Position numbers and translations under genes: made by a program. From Anaerolineae bacterium (lineage in GTDB: Bacteria; Chloroflexota; Anaerolineae; Promineifilales; Promineifilaceae): a stretch of 64,000 bases of DNA. Where the stretch lies: positions 106,169-170,168 of the forward strand of contig JAUIAP010000013.1 in assembly GCA_030425205.1 (NCBI GenBank). The letters run 5' to 3'. The notes under the pieces were generated by a model that saw nothing but the letters and a program-made list of their open reading frames with translations, searched no databases and was not told the DNA's origin. How positions within the stretch are numbered: position 1 is the first letter of the stretch; each line of letters opens with the position of its first letter. Positions 27,175-35,735 of this stretch are shown here, one piece after another.

Positions 27175-29115
27175 CTATTGGTGATCTTCACGACACGGTT
27201 CCAACGTTAAGCGCAACGCATTGTCAGACAGCGGTGTGTCGTCAGCGTCAACGCCTCGCATACGTTCCCCCGTTACATAGTCGTACACCCCGAGCAAAAC
27301 GGTCGTGGGCGTTGTGTTCTCGGGGGCGATGATTTCCCGCTCATCGACCACATCATAAACGCCAGCGGGCAGCAGATCGGGTCGCATTCGCAACGGTGGG
27401 GCATCATTCTGACCGATCAAGACGCCATTTTCATCCAGCAACTGGACAAACAGGCTGAGCGTGCTAGACGCAGAAGCGTTGTTATTTTGCCAGCGCGAGT
27501 GGATTGTGATGGCGGAGGTACAATTTTCTGCGGACGCACTGACTAGCCTAAACGGGGCAAATGTCGCCTGCGTCGTTGCCGCAGGCGCAGCGATTCCGCC
27601 AATCGGTTCAAATCGTGTTCCCGTATCCGTGTAGCGCGTCAAGAACCAATCGCTCTCGACGGGCTGCCACCCCCCCAGCACGTGTTGCGCGTGAACGCCA
27701 TAGCCATACGGGACGGTCGCCAACAGTTCATCGACCCGAAATCCCCATGTCGGTGGATTATCTGCGAGGTTGCGCGTCGTCCATTCTTCAATGAACAGAT
27801 AGTCGCCCAACTGCTGCACAAATTCTGCCCCGAGCGGATAAGTGTTTCTTACTGGAGCAAACCATTGCGGCTGATTAAGTAGCACAATGCCCACGTGAGA
27901 TTCTTGGCGCAGCACATCGATGCCCTGGGTCAACTCCGCGTAGGCGGTCAAACGACCACGCACGAAGCTAATGTTTGCAATCAGGACAGTAAATACTATG
28001 ACTATGCGAACAACTAAACTGGGCGTTGTTAGAGATGGTTCGATTGCCTCCCCTTCGCTGCGCGGCCGTGTGTGAGGGCTTAAGATAGTCGCCCAGATAA
28101 GCGCAACGCCGACGCTGCCCAAGTAGAGGAGACGTGGCCCATTGAGCAGATAATTGGTAGGAAGGGGCAATACGACGAGCGCGGATGCGAGACCCCACCA
28201 CCCCCAGCCGACCAGCACGAGCCAGGAGCGTCGCCAGATTGCAAGTGCGACTGTGAGCGTGAATGCGGTTAGGATGATGGTTTCGGCCGAAAACGACGTA
28301 AACCGCCCAAGCCATGCCAATGGCTGACTGACCCCCTGCATCACATACAACACCTTCATCCACAAATCTCCCGCCGCCGCATCGACCTGCGGCGCACGGC
28401 TGATCGGCAAGAATTGATAAGCGACCACATACGCCACGCCCAATCCAACATAGACGCCATATTTGCGCAGGGCCACGCCAACATGCTTCCCAAATTCACG
28501 TAGAGGCTCACCTTCGCGGCGCACCCCCTGCAAGAAGACAATCATCCCCCCAAACACCCCAAACAGAATAAACGACTCATGCGTCAACAGCCCAACGACA
28601 AAGATCGCGGCCGTCGCCACGCGCCAGCGTTTTCCAGCATGTAGACTAGTTAGCAAGCCGAGCAAGATTAAACCCGTCACGGCTGGATGGACATTGTGAC
28701 CGTAGATGGCAACGGCTTGGTAGGAGAAGGGAAAGGCGGCAAACAGGAGCGCGGTGAACAGCGGTTGATAAATCGGAGCAGTGTCGCCCTGAATCTTCAA
28801 AAGCAGCAAATAGAGCAACAGTGCGTTAATGGCGTGTTGCAAGAGATTCATTAAGTTATAGAACCATGCGATGTCGTCACCAAAGAGGGTGCGCGTGAGC
28901 AGGATGGGGGTGAAGGTCATCGGCCGAAAAAAGCCAAACGCCTCCGTCGGCAGCCACACGTTCCACCAGTTTAACCCCTCTGCAATCCGCAAATGCAGCA
29001 ACGTGTCATAGATCAGCGGCATCCCCAACACCGGCCAATACAAAACGAGCGCAAACCCGAATACGACCAATGCGCCCAGCCACTTGCTGCTCACTGTTCG
29101 CTGCCTACTGATCAC
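27175..29115 (-). CDS. Polytopic membrane protein, probably GT-C-type glycosyltransferase-like
   Basis: 646 residues. About ten hydrophobic helices fill residues 10-390, and a soluble beta-rich part follows. The segment FFRPMTFTPILLTRTLFGDD then NLMNLLQHAINALLLYLLL closely resembles the first part of TMTC/PMT-like GT-C proteins (pattern RPL then a long helix). These transfer sugars from lipid carriers outside the membrane. An acidic catalytic residue cannot be assigned with confidence. Its start overlaps the mutL stop by four bases, giving translational coupling with a DNA-repair gene that has no obvious functional link. Confidence 0.65.
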   Translation of the reverse strand: MISRQRTVSSKWLGALVVFGFALVLYWPVLGMPLIYDTLLHLRIAEGLNWWNVWLPTEAFGFFRPMTFTPILLTRTLFGDDIAWFYNLMNLLQHAINALLLYLLLLKIQGDTAPIYQPLFTALLFAAFPFSYQAVAIYGHNVHPAVTGLILLGLLTSLHAGKRWRVATAAIFVVGLLTHESFILFGVFGGMIVFLQGVRREGEPLREFGKHVGVALRKYGVYVGLGVAYVVAYQFLPISRAPQVDAAAGDLWMKVLYVMQGVSQPLAWLGRFTSFSAETIILTAFTLTVALAIWRRSWLVLVGWGWWGLASALVVLPLPTNYLLNGPRLLYLGSVGVALIWATILSPHTRPRSEGEAIEPSLTTPSLVVRIVIVFTVLIANISFVRGRLTAYAELTQGIDVLRQESHVGIVLLNQPQWFAPVRNTYPLGAEFVQQLGDYLFIEEWTTRNLADNPPTWGFRVDELLATVPYGYGVHAQHVLGGWQPVESDWFLTRYTDTGTRFEPIGGIAAPAATTQATFAPFRLVSASAENCTSAITIHSRWQNNNASASSTLSLFVQLLDENGVLIGQNDAPPLRMRPDLLPAGVYDVVDEREIIAPENTTPTTVLLGVYDYVTGERMRGVDADDTPLSDNALRLTLEPCREDHQ

Positions 29116-30893
29116 GACCTCCCGAACTGTCGCGCCAAGATGCCCATCGACATGTGGATCAGCGTCGGCCGACCGTGCGGACAGGTTTGCGGATTTTCAC
29201 AATCTTCAAGCTGCAAGATCAACGCCTCCATCTCCGCCATCGAGAGCGTCTGTCCCGCCTTAATGGCAGCTGTCTTACACGCCTTTTTGATCATTGCCGC
29301 TTCAATTTCCGTCTGCATGAGCACGTCTTCGTCCTCTAAATCATCAATCATCGCGCGTAATGCTTCACTTGGATCGACTTTTGACAGCAGCGCGGGAACA
29401 GAGCGCACGACAAACGTCTGCGGGCCAAATGGCTCCACGCCAAAACCGATTTTCGCCAAGAGCTGTGCGTTTTCTTCCACTAAGGAGACTTGATCGGGGC
29501 GCACCTGCACGGGCATTCCCGTCACAAGCTGTTGTGACGAGACCGCCTTTTCGCCCCATTGCGCCATAAATTGCTCAAACATGATGCGTTCATGGGCGGC
29601 GTGCTGGTCGATCAGGAACATGCCGTCGGGCCCTTCGGTGATAATATAGCTGTTACGAACCTGACCGATGACGCGCATGACGGGCAGACGGTCGCCGCCG
29701 ACATTTTGCGCCATGCGCGGATCGAGCGACAGTTGCGGGCTAGGCTGTGCCTCTTGCGGGTTCCAACTGCCCCAATCGAGCGGCTCCTCTGCGGAACGAT
29801 CGCGGCGCTGCTCAATGTGCACGCCGTCCCAACGATTGCCCACGATCTGCTCAAAGGGCGAATGGGTTGATCGCGCAGGCGCGGCATCAAGTAATGTCTC
29901 GCGCACGGCCGTTTGCACCGCTTTAAAGAGTTGGCGTGGCTGTTGAAAACGCACTTCCGTTTTCATCGGATGAACGTTGACATCGACTTCATTGAACGGC
30001 ATTTCGATGAATAGGGCGGCTAGCGGGAAACGACCCGATGGCAAAAATGTGTGATAAGCGTCGATGAGAGCGTAGGTAAGCCGCTGATCCTTGATCCAAC
30101 GACCGTTGACAAACAGGCTGATGTGACTGCGGTTGCTGCGATGTAAGCTAGGCGCGCTGACGAATCCTGTCACGCTGATGGGCGTCTCAGAGGTCGGGGT
30201 CGCTTGCGAGGTTGTGACTGGCTTAATTGGCAAGAACTGCTGCCCGATTTCCACGCCATAGACGGCCAACAAGGCATCGCGCAACGCCCCGCTACCCGGC
30301 GATTTGAACGTTTCGCGCCCGTTGTGCGTCAGGCGAAAGCGCACATTCGGATAGGCAAGTGCGACACGGGTGATAATTTCGTCGATGGCGCGTTTTTCGC
30401 TGGTGACTGATTTGAGAAATTTAAGACGGGCAGGGGTGTTGTAAAACAGGTTCTCTACGGAGATGACCGTCCCTTGAGGTGCGCCGACCACTTCACGCTG
30501 GACGATCTGCCCGCCTTCTAGCACAAGGCGGATACCGCTGGTCGCGCCAATCAAGCGGGTCACAATGGTCAGTCGGGTGACGGAGGCGATGGCGGCTAAC
30601 GCTTCGCCGCGAAAGCCTAGCGTTTCGATGGCGGCGAGTGTTTCGGCCGAATCTAGCTTGCTCGTCGCGTGGCGTAAAAAGGCGGTTTCGACTTCATCGG
30701 CCGCGATGCCACATCCGTTGTCAGCCACTTGCAACAGCGTGCGACCACCATTGCGGATGTCCACATTAATGGTGGTTGCTCCCGCATCAAGCGCGTTTTC
30801 GACAAGCTCTTTGATGGCCGACGCAGGACGTTCTACCACTTCACCTGCCGCAATTTGCGAGGCCAACTGTTCCGACAAAACTTTAATCGCCAT
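29112..30893 (-). CDS. mutL: DNA mismatch repair protein MutL with endonuclease motif
   Basis: About 593 residues from the ATG at 30893; a TTG six bases upstream is possible. The GHKL ATPase motifs are clear: ELVENALDAGAT, DNGCGIAADE, GFRGEALAAIASV. The C-terminal half carries DQHAAHERIMFE (about 430-440), the DQHA(X)2E(X)4E metal-binding endonuclease motif, plus ACK and CPHGRPT. This is the nicking MutL used by bacteria that lack MutH and Dam-directed repair. A TATAAT box on the minus strand ends eight bases before the ATG, so the message may be leaderless. It is divergent from the glycoside hydrolase gene. Confidence 0.95.
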   Translation of the reverse strand: MAIKVLSEQLASQIAAGEVVERPASAIKELVENALDAGATTINVDIRNGGRTLLQVADNGCGIAADEVETAFLRHATSKLDSAETLAAIETLGFRGEALAAIASVTRLTIVTRLIGATSGIRLVLEGGQIVQREVVGAPQGTVISVENLFYNTPARLKFLKSVTSEKRAIDEIITRVALAYPNVRFRLTHNGRETFKSPGSGALRDALLAVYGVEIGQQFLPIKPVTTSQATPTSETPISVTGFVSAPSLHRSNRSHISLFVNGRWIKDQRLTYALIDAYHTFLPSGRFPLAALFIEMPFNEVDVNVHPMKTEVRFQQPRQLFKAVQTAVRETLLDAAPARSTHSPFEQIVGNRWDGVHIEQRRDRSAEEPLDWGSWNPQEAQPSPQLSLDPRMAQNVGGDRLPVMRVIGQVRNSYIITEGPDGMFLIDQHAAHERIMFEQFMAQWGEKAVSSQQLVTGMPVQVRPDQVSLVEENAQLLAKIGFGVEPFGPQTFVVRSVPALLSKVDPSEALRAMIDDLEDEDVLMQTEIEAAMIKKACKTAAIKAGQTLSMAEMEALILQLEDCENPQTCPHGRPTLIHMSMGILARQFGRS

Positions 30894-30901
30894 AGTCAAG
30901 A

Positions 30902-30907
30902 ATTATA
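30902..30907 (-). promoter_or_regulatory. -10 box close to the mutL start
   Basis: Read on the minus strand, TATAAT is followed by TCTTGACT and then the mutL ATG. There is no convincing -35 box, so this is a moderate candidate for a leaderless start. Confidence 0.4.
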
Positions 30908-30978
30908 GCTCTATTGATTGAGAATTGAGCCGATGCTTAAAAACAGATTTCTTCACGACATCTTGCGCGAAAAAGCTC

Positions 30979-30984
30979 TACAAT
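30979..30984 (+). promoter_or_regulatory. -10 box close to the glycoside hydrolase start
   Basis: TACAAT ends eight bases before the ATG at 30993. A partial -35 (ACGACA, 30955-30960) lies 18 bases upstream. No ribosome site is present. Confidence 0.4.
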
Positions 30985-30992
30985 CCCGCCCT

Positions 30993-32777
30993 ATGGGAAA
31001 AGTTAGAGCCTTACTGTTTGCAACGATTTTAATCTGTTTTGTCCTCGTTCAGGGTGTCAGCGCGGCCGTTTGGATCGGGATTCCGCCTTGGGAGATACAA
31101 CGGGATGTGGCGATCACAGGTCAGTTAACGCTGTCTAAAACACAGGCACGTGTGGGTGAGGCACTTTCGGCCGATTTTACTATCCGAAATAATGGCAGAA
31201 CGCCCATCGAATTTCAGCGCATCGGCGTCGCCGTGCGTGGCCCAAACTGCTACAACCTTAGCTGTGCCAATGTTGCCGACTTCCACATAAACGGCAAAAT
31301 GACCCTCGCGGTCGGAAAATCTTTTAGCTATCACCAATCGCGCTCCTTTGACGCACCCGGGCATTACTTTGCGCAAATCGTCTATCAATCGCCACAAGGT
31401 CATTGGTATTGGTTGAAGAGTGAGGCGAGCTTTGATGTGCACAGTGGCAGCACGGGGGCCACGGCTACGACAAGCGGCGGCATTCAGATTACATCGCCTG
31501 TCGTGCTTGAAACAACCACCAAACGGGTGAACGATGTTTTCTATGCGAAGTTTGCGCTGCGCAACGACAATGCATTCCCCATCACTTATAAGAAGATCGG
31601 GGTTGCCGTGCGTGGGCCTGATTGCGGCACACAGACGATGCACTGTGGGCAAATTCACGACTTTCCCTACGCCGAAAATATCACGATTCCAGCAGGTGGC
31701 ACATACACCTATCGCAATTGGCAGCAGATCACGCGGTCGGGCAACTTCTTTATGCAGATCGCGACGCAAGATACAGCGCATCGCTGGGGATTCTTGGGGA
31801 ATACGACGAATTTCAGCGTTCAGCCAGATACAAGTGCCGTACGCAAGTCGCCGTTGCGCCTATCCGCGCACTACCATCCGGTCTGGAACGACCTAGACAG
31901 CGAGAGGCTAGAGCTGGCGAAATCGGCTGGCATTAGCCTTGTGCGCGTGGCAGTTGAGTGGCGACGGTTACAGCCCAATAACGCCAATGAGTATGATGAG
32001 TGGTACAGTGGCGTATTGGCCGACTTTTTGAACCGCGCCAATCGGCATGGGGTGCAGGTCTATTTGATGGTGGCGGGTGCGCCCTGCTGGGCATCGGCCG
32101 ATCCCTATAAAAATTGCGCGGCCTATCGCTATAACCATAGCTCACCCCCAGCCAACCCGACCCACTACGCCAACATGATGCGCGAATTGGTGCGCCGACA
32201 TGGCAATCAGGTGGTCGCGTGGGAGATTTGGAATGAGCCTAATATCGGCCGATTCTGGACATCGCCCGACCCTATTGCCTACAGCAATCTGCTCAAGGCA
32301 ACCTATCCCGCCATTAAAGCGCAAAAGGGCAACGCTGTCGTGCTAGGTGGCGCACTCGCTGGCACTGATTTTGAATTCCTGCAAGGCATGTACGCGCAAA
32401 ATGCCAATCAGTTCTACGACGCGCTATCGATTCACCCCTACGTCAAAGGCTCCCCGACCGATTGCTCGATTTATCTCTGGTCATTCTACTGCGGTGTGGA
32501 AGGGTTCCGCGCCATGATGCTGCACAACCGCGACTATAAACCGGTCTGGTTCACAGAGTTTGGCTGGAGCAGTGCGAGCGTGGGCGAACACAATCAAGCA
32601 CAATATCTTCAGCAAGCGATGCAAACGATGAATAAGTGGGATTTTGTCCCCGTTGCCTCGTGGTATAACTTGATCGATAACGTGAACAGCGGTGCGGCAA
32701 ACCACGAGCAGTACATGGGGCTTTTCCGCGCCAATGGGCAACCGAAACCCGTTGCAAACTGGTTGCGCGGTCGTTAG
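30993..32777 (+). CDS. Secreted glycoside hydrolase of clan GH-A with two N-terminal Ig-like repeats
   Basis: 594 residues from the ATG at 30993, which begins a good signal peptide (ALLFATILICFVLVQGVSA). An upstream in-frame ATG at 30918 would bury that peptide. Two homologous beta-domains (about 40-150 and 165-275) both contain IGVAVRGP followed by Cys. The catalytic barrel has WEIWNEPN with the acid/base Glu at 415 and WFTEFGWSS with the nucleophile Glu at 522, the clan GH-A arrangement (GH5, GH39 and relatives). The substrate is probably a plant or microbial polysaccharide but is not determinable. Its stop overlaps that of the convergent NrtR-like gene. Confidence 0.85.
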   Translation: MGKVRALLFATILICFVLVQGVSAAVWIGIPPWEIQRDVAITGQLTLSKTQARVGEALSADFTIRNNGRTPIEFQRIGVAVRGPNCYNLSCANVADFHINGKMTLAVGKSFSYHQSRSFDAPGHYFAQIVYQSPQGHWYWLKSEASFDVHSGSTGATATTSGGIQITSPVVLETTTKRVNDVFYAKFALRNDNAFPITYKKIGVAVRGPDCGTQTMHCGQIHDFPYAENITIPAGGTYTYRNWQQITRSGNFFMQIATQDTAHRWGFLGNTTNFSVQPDTSAVRKSPLRLSAHYHPVWNDLDSERLELAKSAGISLVRVAVEWRRLQPNNANEYDEWYSGVLADFLNRANRHGVQVYLMVAGAPCWASADPYKNCAAYRYNHSSPPANPTHYANMMRELVRRHGNQVVAWEIWNEPNIGRFWTSPDPIAYSNLLKATYPAIKAQKGNAVVLGGALAGTDFEFLQGMYAQNANQFYDALSIHPYVKGSPTDCSIYLWSFYCGVEGFRAMMLHNRDYKPVWFTEFGWSSASVGEHNQAQYLQQAMQTMNKWDFVPVASWYNLIDNVNSGAANHEQYMGLFRANGQPKPVANWLRGR

Positions 32778-33469
32778 GGAAAGAGCCGTCGCGCCTTGAT
32801 TTCGGCGACGGCGTTATCTTGGTAGCGATAAAGTTTGGCAGGGCGACCTTCGCCAGAACGCGATTTTTGTCCTGTCTCTTGAATAATATCGGCCGATAAT
32901 ATCTTCCGGCGAAAGTTACGTTTATCCAATTTTTCCGCCAAGACAATCTCATACGCCTGTTGCAGCGACGACAACGTAAACTCGTTGGGCAACAACTCAA
33001 AACCGACCGACGTATATTCGAGCTTATAGCGCAAACGTTGCAGCGCGTAATCGACAATGTCAGCATGATCGAATGCGAGTTTCGGCCGATCATAGACTGA
33101 GAACCACTGCAATGGCGCGTTGGGGGCTGGCTCCTCAATGATTGAATAGGGGACTAGTGCAGAATAGGCAACTGTAATGACGTGCCGACGCGGGTCACGC
33201 TGCGGCTCGCCAAACGTGAATAGCTGTTCGATGTAAACCGACTCTAAGCCAGTTTTGGCCGCCAATTGACGCGCCGCCGCCGCTTCAAGTGATTCATTGA
33301 CGTGAACAAATCCACCGGGCAAAGACCATAACCCAATATACGGTTCCCGCGACCGCTGCACCAACAACACGCGCAAATCGTTCTGCGCCATCGCCAAAGA
33401 GAAAATAACCACATCGACGGTGACGGATGGGCGATCAAAACTATTTAGATCATGTGGGGGGTTGGTCAT
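32774..33469 (-). CDS. NrtR-like transcriptional regulator (degenerate Nudix domain plus winged helix)
   Basis: 231 residues from the ATG at 33469; another ATG nine codons upstream is possible. Residues about 15-140 form a Nudix fold, but the Nudix box ends RQLAAKTGL where active enzymes have REUxEExGU. The catalytic glutamates are gone. The C-terminal part (about 150-220) looks like the winged helix of NrtR, with RNFRRKIL. NrtR proteins repress NAD-related or sugar genes and are released by ADP-ribose. No NAD-pathway gene is adjacent, so its targets are unknown. The two convergent stop codons here overlap within four bases. Confidence 0.82.
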   Translation of the reverse strand: MTNPPHDLNSFDRPSVTVDVVIFSLAMAQNDLRVLLVQRSREPYIGLWSLPGGFVHVNESLEAAAARQLAAKTGLESVYIEQLFTFGEPQRDPRRHVITVAYSALVPYSIIEEPAPNAPLQWFSVYDRPKLAFDHADIVDYALQRLRYKLEYTSVGFELLPNEFTLSSLQQAYEIVLAEKLDKRNFRRKILSADIIQETGQKSRSGEGRPAKLYRYQDNAVAEIKARRLFP

Positions 33470-33520
33470 TGTTGCTCGTTTGAATAGGCGCGACATGGTT
33501 AAAGAAAGTCAAAAGTCACT

Positions 33521-33552
33521 ATTAACCGCTAGCAACTCCCCACTAGCAACTT
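33521..33552. repeat. GTTGCTAGT-family repeat
   Basis: Two units, CTAGCAACT, occur here. The same motif recurs at about 25966-25990, 35661-35684 and 40531-40549, usually right beside a start or stop codon. Confidence 0.5.
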
Positions 33553-33555
33553 CCG

Positions 33556-33996
33556 TTAAGAGTCGGGAAGTGGTGTTGCGGAGGGGCGCAGCGGCGGCTC
33601 ACGATCGGTCAGCAGATACCACCACATCATCCACTCCTCTGCATTGTGGGCAGGATCGGGGGTCGGTAGCGGGGTCGCGGTTGGTTCAGGCGGAAGCAGC
33701 GTCTCCATCGGTACGACGCGCACTTCACCGGGCAAGACCCGTCGAGCTTCATCACGATTATAAACCTCGACAGCCGACGGACCAGTTACGTATTGCAACG
33801 TTGCGGTCAATTCGGCCGCAACGGTCATCTCCGCAAAAAGCTGAACCTGTACGGTTGCCTCGCTCGCTTCTACCGCATCAAGCGCGGCTTGATTTTGATT
33901 GATGCCAAGCGCAATCAAAATGCCAGCAAGAACCAAAAGGCCGATGAGAAATTGAGTGAGCGTGATTGAAAAACGCCGAAGCTGCTGGTCGTTCAT
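33556..33996 (-). CDS. Small single-pass membrane protein of unknown function
   Basis: 146 residues from the ATG at 33996. This start is chosen because a near-ideal promoter lies just upstream and would be inside the gene if the frame began at 34032. There is one N-terminal helix (FLIGLLVLAGILIALGI), then a polar helical segment, then a Pro/Thr-rich tail (PPEPTATPLPTPDPAHN). I recognise no family. The topology suggests a small body outside the membrane. It is followed by the NrtR-like gene, which has its own start context. Confidence 0.6.
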   Translation of the reverse strand: MNDQQLRRFSITLTQFLIGLLVLAGILIALGINQNQAALDAVEASEATVQVQLFAEMTVAAELTATLQYVTGPSAVEVYNRDEARRVLPGEVRVVPMETLLPPEPTATPLPTPDPAHNAEEWMMWWYLLTDREPPLRPSATPLPDS

Positions 33997-34003
33997 AGCG
34001 TGA

Positions 34004-34032
34004 ATAGTACAGGGTTGATTACGCAGTGGCAA
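34004..34032 (-). promoter_or_regulatory. Promoter giving a leaderless transcript of the small membrane protein
   Basis: On the minus strand, TTGCCA (34027-34032) and TACTAT (34004-34009) are 17 bases apart. The ATG begins seven bases after the -10 box. Confidence 0.65.
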
Positions 34033-34035
34033 GGG

Positions 34036-34800
34036 TTAATGATAGATTATGCGTCGGTTGAGCAATCGGCCGAAAATTCCCTCCAACAGCAATATCACCA
34101 CAACGAACACCCCATTGACTAAAATCGTCAATGTAAAGGCAACCCCCAAATAGCCGAAAATACGTGACAGGGGTGTTGCCAACTCCTGCAACAGAAAATC
34201 CCCTGCCCCCAATAGATAAACACCGACGGCAGCCGTCACCAATGTGAGCAGCAAGAACGGCCATGCTTGTCGATCGGATGGGCTTGGCAACATCGAATTG
34301 CTAATTGCGAAGAGCAGATAGAGCCAAAAATAGAAGTCCGGAGTCTTTGCTACACGAAATAGTTCGGAGATCAGCAGATCGATGCTTGGTTGTTGGATCA
34401 AGGTTGGGATGTTGAAGACAAATCGGCCGATTGCCCACACTGCCAGCGACCCATATACAAACGGCGCACCCCCAATCAAACTCTCGCGAATCGGCATGGG
34501 AATGCGCCCCCGATAGAACTCGACAAACCCCAACCGCAATGTGCCGTCAGGCTGCACGGCTGGCACCAATGAAAAACGCCCTGTGCGCACCCCCAGCATG
34601 ATTGCCGTCACGTAATGACTCAACTCATGCAAAAACACACCGGGCAGCAATATCAAGGCGTAGATGTAAATTGACGCTTTCTGACTCGCCGTGAGCAGGT
34701 AGATCAACCCATGCATGCGACGATGAATCCAGCGTTCCAACAACACAAGAACGGGCAGCGTAAAGGCGAGCCAGATGATGGGAGTTAGTAACTGTTCCAA
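34036..34800 (-). CDS. Membrane-embedded zinc metallopeptidase-like protein (HExxH, M50-like)
   Basis: 254 residues with about six hydrophobic segments. HELSH inside FLHELSHYVTAIMLGVRTG is an HExxH zinc site within a membrane helix, as in site-2-protease and other intramembrane metallopeptidases. A second ligand such as an NPDG or LDG motif is not obvious; PSPSDRQAW near residue 175 is a candidate region. The start is TTG, supported by AAAGGA just upstream. The gene ends only a few bases before the promoter of the next gene. Confidence 0.7.
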   Translation of the reverse strand: MEQLLTPIIWLAFTLPVLVLLERWIHRRMHGLIYLLTASQKASIYIYALILLPGVFLHELSHYVTAIMLGVRTGRFSLVPAVQPDGTLRLGFVEFYRGRIPMPIRESLIGGAPFVYGSLAVWAIGRFVFNIPTLIQQPSIDLLISELFRVAKTPDFYFWLYLLFAISNSMLPSPSDRQAWPFLLLTLVTAAVGVYLLGAGDFLLQELATPLSRIFGYLGVAFTLTILVNGVFVVVILLLEGIFGRLLNRRIIYH

Positions 34801-34888
34801 AATCCTTTGCGCAGCGAGCAGGATAGAGCTACGTGCGAATAGCAGTCGGCTACCAACCTACTCACCACTCTCCACTCACCACTCTCCA

Positions 34889-35653
34889 CTAGTCAACCTT
34901 CGTCACCCCATTGCGCACCAAATCAACAAATCCCGCCTGCAAACTCGCCCCACCGACAAGCGCACCGTCGATGTCAGGTTGCGCCATGTATTCAGCGATA
35001 TTGTGCGTTTTGACGCTGCCACCGTACTGAATGCGCACCTGTTGCGCGACATCGTCGCCGTAAAGTTCGGCCAGTGTATCACGAACACACGTCTTGCAAG
35101 AGTGCTGCGCATCCTCTTTGGTGGCACTTTTGCCCGTTCCAATTGCCCAGATCGGTTCATAGGCAAAAACGAGCGTGGGGATTTGATCGGCCGAAATTCC
35201 CTCCACTGCCAGCGCAACTTGCTTACTGACGATGTAGTGGGTCTCCCCAGCCTCGTTCTGTTCTAGACTTTCGCCAACACAGACAATTGGCACAATGCCA
35301 TGTTCGAGGGCCTTTTTCACCTTCGCATTAACGCCCGCATCCGTTTCGCCGAAGTATTGTCGCCGCTCCGAATGCCCCAAGATGACATAGTTGCAATACT
35401 CTGCAACCATATTTGGCGCGAGCTCGCCCGTGTACGCGCCGCTCTCCTCAAAGTACATATTCTGTGCGCCAATTCCGACGCAAGACCCTTCGGCCGCCGC
35501 CGCCGCCGCTGGAATCGCAATCGCCGTTGGGCAAAACGCAATCTCGACGCCGTCAATCGCGCAAAGCGCATCCTTCACTTCTGCAATAAACGCCGCCGCT
35601 TCCGTCGCCGTTTTGTTCATTTTCCAATTACCTGCAATAAATGGTGTTCTCAT
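34889..35653 (-). CDS. tpiA: Triosephosphate isomerase
   Basis: 254 residues, the standard length. It interconverts dihydroxyacetone phosphate and glyceraldehyde 3-phosphate in glycolysis and gluconeogenesis. Catalytic residues are the Lys in GNWKMN, His94 in LGHSERR and Glu166 in AYEPIWAIGTG. The phosphate loop QYGGSVK and GALVGGASL are intact. The start has no ribosome site; instead a GTTGCTAGT repeat lies eight bases upstream. No other glycolytic gene is adjacent. Confidence 0.97.
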   Translation of the reverse strand: MRTPFIAGNWKMNKTATEAAAFIAEVKDALCAIDGVEIAFCPTAIAIPAAAAAAEGSCVGIGAQNMYFEESGAYTGELAPNMVAEYCNYVILGHSERRQYFGETDAGVNAKVKKALEHGIVPIVCVGESLEQNEAGETHYIVSKQVALAVEGISADQIPTLVFAYEPIWAIGTGKSATKEDAQHSCKTCVRDTLAELYGDDVAQQVRIQYGGSVKTHNIAEYMAQPDIDGALVGGASLQAGFVDLVRNGVTKVD

Positions 35654-35660
35654 GATTAAG

Positions 35661-35684
35661 TTGCTAGTTGCTAGTTGCTAGTGG
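35661..35684. repeat. GTTGCTAGT tandem repeat beside tpiA start
   Basis: Two and a half tandem copies of TTGCTAG end in GTGGGCC. They lie directly upstream of tpiA, where a ribosome site would be expected. Confidence 0.55.
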
Positions 35685-35735
35685 GCCAGTGGCTTTTAAT
35701 AATTGCCACTAGCCAATAACCGCTAACCACCTCTT

